Assembly: GCA_031278115.1 (NCBI GenBank)
Contig: JAITKZ010000005.1
Location: 1-8,601, forward strand
Direction of reading: 5' to 3'
Source of the DNA: Endomicrobium sp.
GTDB lineage: Bacteria > Elusimicrobiota > Endomicrobiia > Endomicrobiales > Endomicrobiaceae
DNA length: 8,601 bases
Shown here: in pieces, positions 6,335 through 8,601 of the stretch
How positions within the stretch are numbered: the first letter of the stretch is position 1
Layout of the letters: every line of letters starts with the position of its first letter
Notes under the pieces: model-generated
Databases searched by the model: none
What the model saw: the letters and a program-made list of their open reading frames with translations, nothing else
Told to the model about the DNA's origin: nothing
Made by a program: the position numbers and the translations under genes

Positions 6335-7258
6335 ATGAACGATATTATTCAAAAGTTAAATATTTTAAAAAAAGAAAAGAACGCGGTAGTTTTGGCCCAT
6401 ATATATCAACGCTCCGAAATACACGATATAGCTGACTTCGTTGGTGATTCTTTGGAGTTAAGCAGGCAAGCAGCTCAAACAAAAGCTGACGTTATTGTGT
6501 TTTGTGGTGTGCATTTTATGGCTGAAACTGCTTCTATCCTTAATCCTCAAAAAAAAGTTTTAATACCAGATTTGGAAGCGGGTTGCCCTATGGCAGATAT
6601 GGTAACTGTAGAAAAACTCAAAGAGTTTAAATCAAAGTTCAAAAATCCTGTAGTTGTATCTTATGTAAATACTTCTGCAGAAGTAAAAGCAGAAAGCGAC
6701 ATATGCTGCACATCTTCAAATGCGGTAAATGTTATAAAAAGAGTAGTTGAGAATTTTGGTAAGGATATTGACATTATTTTTACGCCTGATAGGAATTTAG
6801 GCGGATATATTCAAAAAGTATCAGGCATAAAAATGAATATTTGGAACGGCTTTTGTCCTACACACAACAATTTTATTTTACCAGAATATGTAAAAACAGC
6901 TAAAAATAAATACCCTAAAGCAGAGGTTCTAGCACATCCTGAATGCCGTCCTGAAGTTCTTAGCTTAGCAGACTATATATTATCTACGGGAGGCATGTGC
7001 AAACACATTAAAGAAAGTTCTTCTAAAGAATTCATTATATGTACAGAAACAGGTATATTGTATAAACTGCAAAAAGATAATCCTGGGGGAAAATTTTACC
7101 CTGCAACAGACCTTAGCATATGTCCAAACATGAAAAAAATAACATTGGCAAAAGTCTATGATGTCCTTGTCAACATGAAAAATATTGTTTTTGTGCAGGA
7201 CAATATCAGAAAGAAAGCCTATCTTCCCATTTCAAAAATGTTAGAAATAAACGCTTGA
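6335..7258 (+). CDS. nadA: Quinolinate synthase A
   Basis: NadA condenses iminoaspartate with dihydroxyacetone phosphate to quinolinate, the first ring of de novo NAD, using an oxygen-sensitive [4Fe-4S] cluster. The 307 residues are full length. The three cluster ligands appear in their usual places: C84 in EAGCPMADM, C174 in NGFCPTH and C263 in SICPNM. Other family motifs are VLAHIYQ (19-25) with H22, GDSLELSRQA (37-46), FCGVHFMAE (56-64), VSYVNTSAEVKAESD (108-122), FTPDRNLG (149-156) and LAHPECRPEV (199-208). Start: ATG with GGAAGG four bases upstream, 54 bp after the metW remnant. An A7 run at its 5' end (6367-6373) leaves the frame intact. nadB and nadC are not in the window, so the source of iminoaspartate is unknown. 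The stop codon lies inside a consensus -35 for the next gene. Confidence 0.96.
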   Translation: MNDIIQKLNILKKEKNAVVLAHIYQRSEIHDIADFVGDSLELSRQAAQTKADVIVFCGVHFMAETASILNPQKKVLIPDLEAGCPMADMVTVEKLKEFKSKFKNPVVVSYVNTSAEVKAESDICCTSSNAVNVIKRVVENFGKDIDIIFTPDRNLGGYIQKVSGIKMNIWNGFCPTHNNFILPEYVKTAKNKYPKAEVLAHPECRPEVLSLADYILSTGGMCKHIKESSSKEFIICTETGILYKLQKDNPGGKFYPATDLSICPNMKKITLAKVYDVLVNMKNIVFVQDNIRKKAYLPISKMLEINA

Positions 7259-7283
7259 CATTTATTTTTTACTAATGTAATGT
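7255..7283 (+). promoter_or_regulatory. Candidate nrdD promoter, -35 embedded in the nadA stop
   Basis: A perfect TTGACA (7255-7260) overlaps the nadA stop codon (7256-7258). Seventeen bases on is TAATGT (7278-7283), a weak -10 (three of six). The expected start is near 7290, giving a leader of about 200 bases. The first NrdR-like site covers this -10, which would suit repression. The exact -35 and spacing are persuasive, but the -10 is poor. Confidence 0.4.
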
Positions 7284-7292
7284 ATGTTGTGC
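7277..7292 (+). promoter_or_regulatory. NrdR-box-like site 1 (weaker)
   Basis: Aligned with the published 16-base NrdR box (ACACWATATATWGTGT), ten positions agree, mostly in the right half (TTGTG). Alone it would be ignorable, but it sits exactly 32 bp upstream of the stronger site, the typical three-helical-turn spacing of paired NrdR boxes, and overlaps the candidate -10 of nrdD. Confidence 0.4.
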
Positions 7293-7308
7293 CAACTAAA
7301 GACTATCA

Positions 7309-7324
7309 CTACTACATATAGTGT
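7309..7324 (+). promoter_or_regulatory. NrdR-box-like site 2 (strong)
   Basis: CTACTACATATAGTGT matches 13 of 16 positions of the NrdR box, including ACTA and the whole right half ATATAGTGT. NrdR is the nucleotide-sensing repressor of bacterial ribonucleotide reductase genes, and the next gene is nrdD, so genetic context supports it. The nrdR gene itself is not in the window. Confidence 0.6.
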
Positions 7325-7493
7325 TATAAGCACTGCAGACTTTTGGCTTCCAAATCGGATTAACAGAAAAGTCGTAAAAATCAAAGCATTTTCTTATACC
7401 GTAAACAGTACCATGACTGTTTATTTAAGTACAATATCAGAAACTTATTTATAAATAGCAAATATGTAATTCTATCGTTAAAGAGGAAATTTT
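7325..7493 (+). other. nrdD leader with an 8-bp hairpin
   Basis: This stretch between the NrdR-like site and the nrdD ATG shows no convincing gene. It contains a perfect inverted repeat, TAAACAGT (7402-7409) and ACTGTTTA (7416-7423), with a six-base loop. The following TTTAAG is not a real U-run, so a weak terminator or a leader structure are both possible. A second palindrome, TATTTATAAATA, is at 7446-7457. GAGGA (7483-7487), six bases before the ATG, is the nrdD ribosome site. No known riboswitch motif was recognised. Confidence 0.4.
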
Positions 7494-8601
7494 ATGGAAA
7501 AGGAAGAGATTTTTAGTTCAATTGTAAAAAGAGATGGAAGTGAGGAATCTTTTAACCCTAAAAAGATTACTGCGGCAATAGCAAAAGCAGGAAAAGCTAC
7601 TAGAGAATTTGGGCAAGATATCGCAGACAGACTGTCTATCAAAGCTTTATCCATACTTAAAAACTCTATAGAAGATAGGAAACCATCAGTAGAAGAAGTT
7701 CAAGATGTTGTTGAAGAAGTTTTACTTTCCTCCTTGTATAAAAAAACTGCTAAAGCTTATATATTATACCGCGATCAACATACTAAAATCAGGGAAATAA
7801 CTTCAGCATTTAACGTAGATCTGGTTGACCAATATTTGAAAAAATTGGACTGGCAGGTAAACGAAAATAGCAACATGTCTTATTCATTGCAGGGATTAAA
7901 TAACTATATTTCTTCTGAAATAAGCAAAATATATTGGCTAAACAAAATCTATCCTGAAAATATAAGAAAAGCTCATTCTGAGGGAGACCTTCACATACAC
8001 GATTTGGGGCTTTTGGGAGCCTACTGCGTTGGCTGGGATTTGCAAGATTTGCTAATAAGTGGCTTCAAAGGGGTCTCAGGCAAGTCTGAAGCCAAACCCG
8101 CAAAACATTTTAGAACAGCTTTGGGGCAAATTGTAAACTTTTTTTATACTCTTCAAGGAGAAAGTGCAGGCGCTCAAGCATTTTCTAACTTTGACACTCT
8201 CCTTGCTCCTTTTATTTATTACGATAAACTTACATATAGGGAAGTAAAGCAAGCTTTGCAGGAGTTCCTTTTTAACATAAACGTACCGACAAGAGTGGGT
8301 TTTCAAACGCCTTTTACAAATTTAACTTTAGATTTAACAGTAGCCCCACATTATAAAGACGAACCTGTTATTATTGGCGGAGAACATCAAGATAAAAAGT
8401 ATGGCGAATTCCAAAAAGAGATGGATATTTTAAATCAAGCTTTTTTGGAGCTTATGCTTGAAGGCGACGCCAAAGGAAGAGTGTTCACATTTCCTATACC
8501 TACCTATAATATAACGCAAGATTTTGATTGGCATAATCCTAATATAAAAGCTTTGTGGGATATTACAGCTAAGTATGGTATTCCATATTTCGCAAATTTT
8601 A
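7494..8601 (+). CDS. nrdD: Anaerobic (class III) ribonucleoside-triphosphate reductase, N-terminal 369 residues; 3' end beyond window
   Basis: NrdD is an oxygen-sensitive glycyl-radical enzyme that makes deoxynucleotides from ribonucleoside triphosphates in strict or facultative anaerobes. Residues about 8-98 form the ATP-cone that senses ATP/dATP (IVKRDGSEESFNPKKITAAI, then YKKTAKAYILYRDQH). The catalytic barrel begins after that: MSYSLQGLNNYI (128-139), GDLHIHDLGLLGAYCVGWDL (164-183), GESAGAQAFSNFDT (222-235), PTRVGFQTPFTNLTLD (265-280) and FPIPTYNIT (333-341), all typical of class III enzymes. The active-site cysteines, zinc site and glycyl-radical loop would lie past the window edge; an nrdG activase is expected nearby but not seen. 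Start: ATG with GAGGA six bases upstream. Regulation by NrdR is likely from the paired upstream sites. The frame is intact to the edge. Confidence 0.96.
   Translation, partial: MEKEEIFSSIVKRDGSEESFNPKKITAAIAKAGKATREFGQDIADRLSIKALSILKNSIEDRKPSVEEVQDVVEEVLLSSLYKKTAKAYILYRDQHTKIREITSAFNVDLVDQYLKKLDWQVNENSNMSYSLQGLNNYISSEISKIYWLNKIYPENIRKAHSEGDLHIHDLGLLGAYCVGWDLQDLLISGFKGVSGKSEAKPAKHFRTALGQIVNFFYTLQGESAGAQAFSNFDTLLAPFIYYDKLTYREVKQALQEFLFNINVPTRVGFQTPFTNLTLDLTVAPHYKDEPVIIGGEHQDKKYGEFQKEMDILNQAFLELMLEGDAKGRVFTFPIPTYNITQDFDWHNPNIKALWDITAKYGIPYFANF

Noticed and set aside
7259..7390. Minus-strand 42-codon hydrophobic reading (SQKSAVLITLYVVVIVFSWH region), resembling the end of a membrane protein.
   Set aside because: It has no start codon or ribosome site, is closed by a stop upstream, lies over the nrdD control region, and AT-rich DNA easily yields hydrophobic translations. 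A UbiA-like remnant cannot be excluded, but the similarity is too vague to call.
7402..7423. Hairpin as an intrinsic terminator for nadA.
   Set aside because: The stem is AT-rich and no real U-run follows; it also lies about 145 bases after the nadA stop, downstream of the presumed nrdD transcript start.
8076..8306. 76-codon minus-strand frame.
   Set aside because: It is antisense to the well-supported nrdD and has no independent evidence.

Overview
This is an AT-rich window from a chromosome whose gene content suggests an anaerobic, fermentative, diderm (outer-membrane) bacterium. The direct signs are a class III (anaerobic) ribonucleotide reductase, a fermentative L-lactate dehydrogenase, enolase, a signal-peptide-bearing outer-membrane beta-barrel protein, and decaying genes among intact ones. 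This pattern fits a host-associated lineage with a shrinking genome. My best guess is the Endomicrobia (Elusimicrobiota) of termite-gut flagellates, but that is an inference from overall style and was not tested by a search.

Layout. On the minus strand, 1-2188 holds a probable two-gene operon. A 462-residue outer-membrane barrel protein (800-2188) has its own promoter, and enolase (eno, 1-788, cut by the window edge) follows 11 bp downstream. Divergently on the plus strand lies ldh (2311-3258). Its stop codon overlaps the stop of a convergent small exported-protein gene (3255-3507, minus) that is readable only if one base is removed from a T5 tract. Next come a MATE exporter (TTG start, 3609-4964) and, 16 bp later, a cytidylate-kinase-like protein (GTG start, 4981-5577).

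The most informative stretch is 5641-6280, a wrecked methionine locus. About 41 codons of metX (homoserine O-acyltransferase) run straight into metW lacking its first residues. The join sits on 8 bases that fit both genes. The rest of metW is readable to its natural end, but only by correcting one base in each of two poly(A) tracts. After it comes an intact nadA (quinolinate synthase, 6335-7258). nrdD (7494-8601, cut by the window edge) follows a 235-bp leader with a consensus -35, two NrdR-box-like sites 32 bp apart, and a hairpin.

Together the genes describe a sugar fermenter (enolase, lactate dehydrogenase with fructose-1,6-bisphosphate-site residues) that makes its own NAD precursor and reduces ribonucleotides without oxygen. 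It has probably lost the MetX/MetW acyl-homoserine route of methionine synthesis. No phage, transposon, CRISPR array, tRNA or rRNA is visible.
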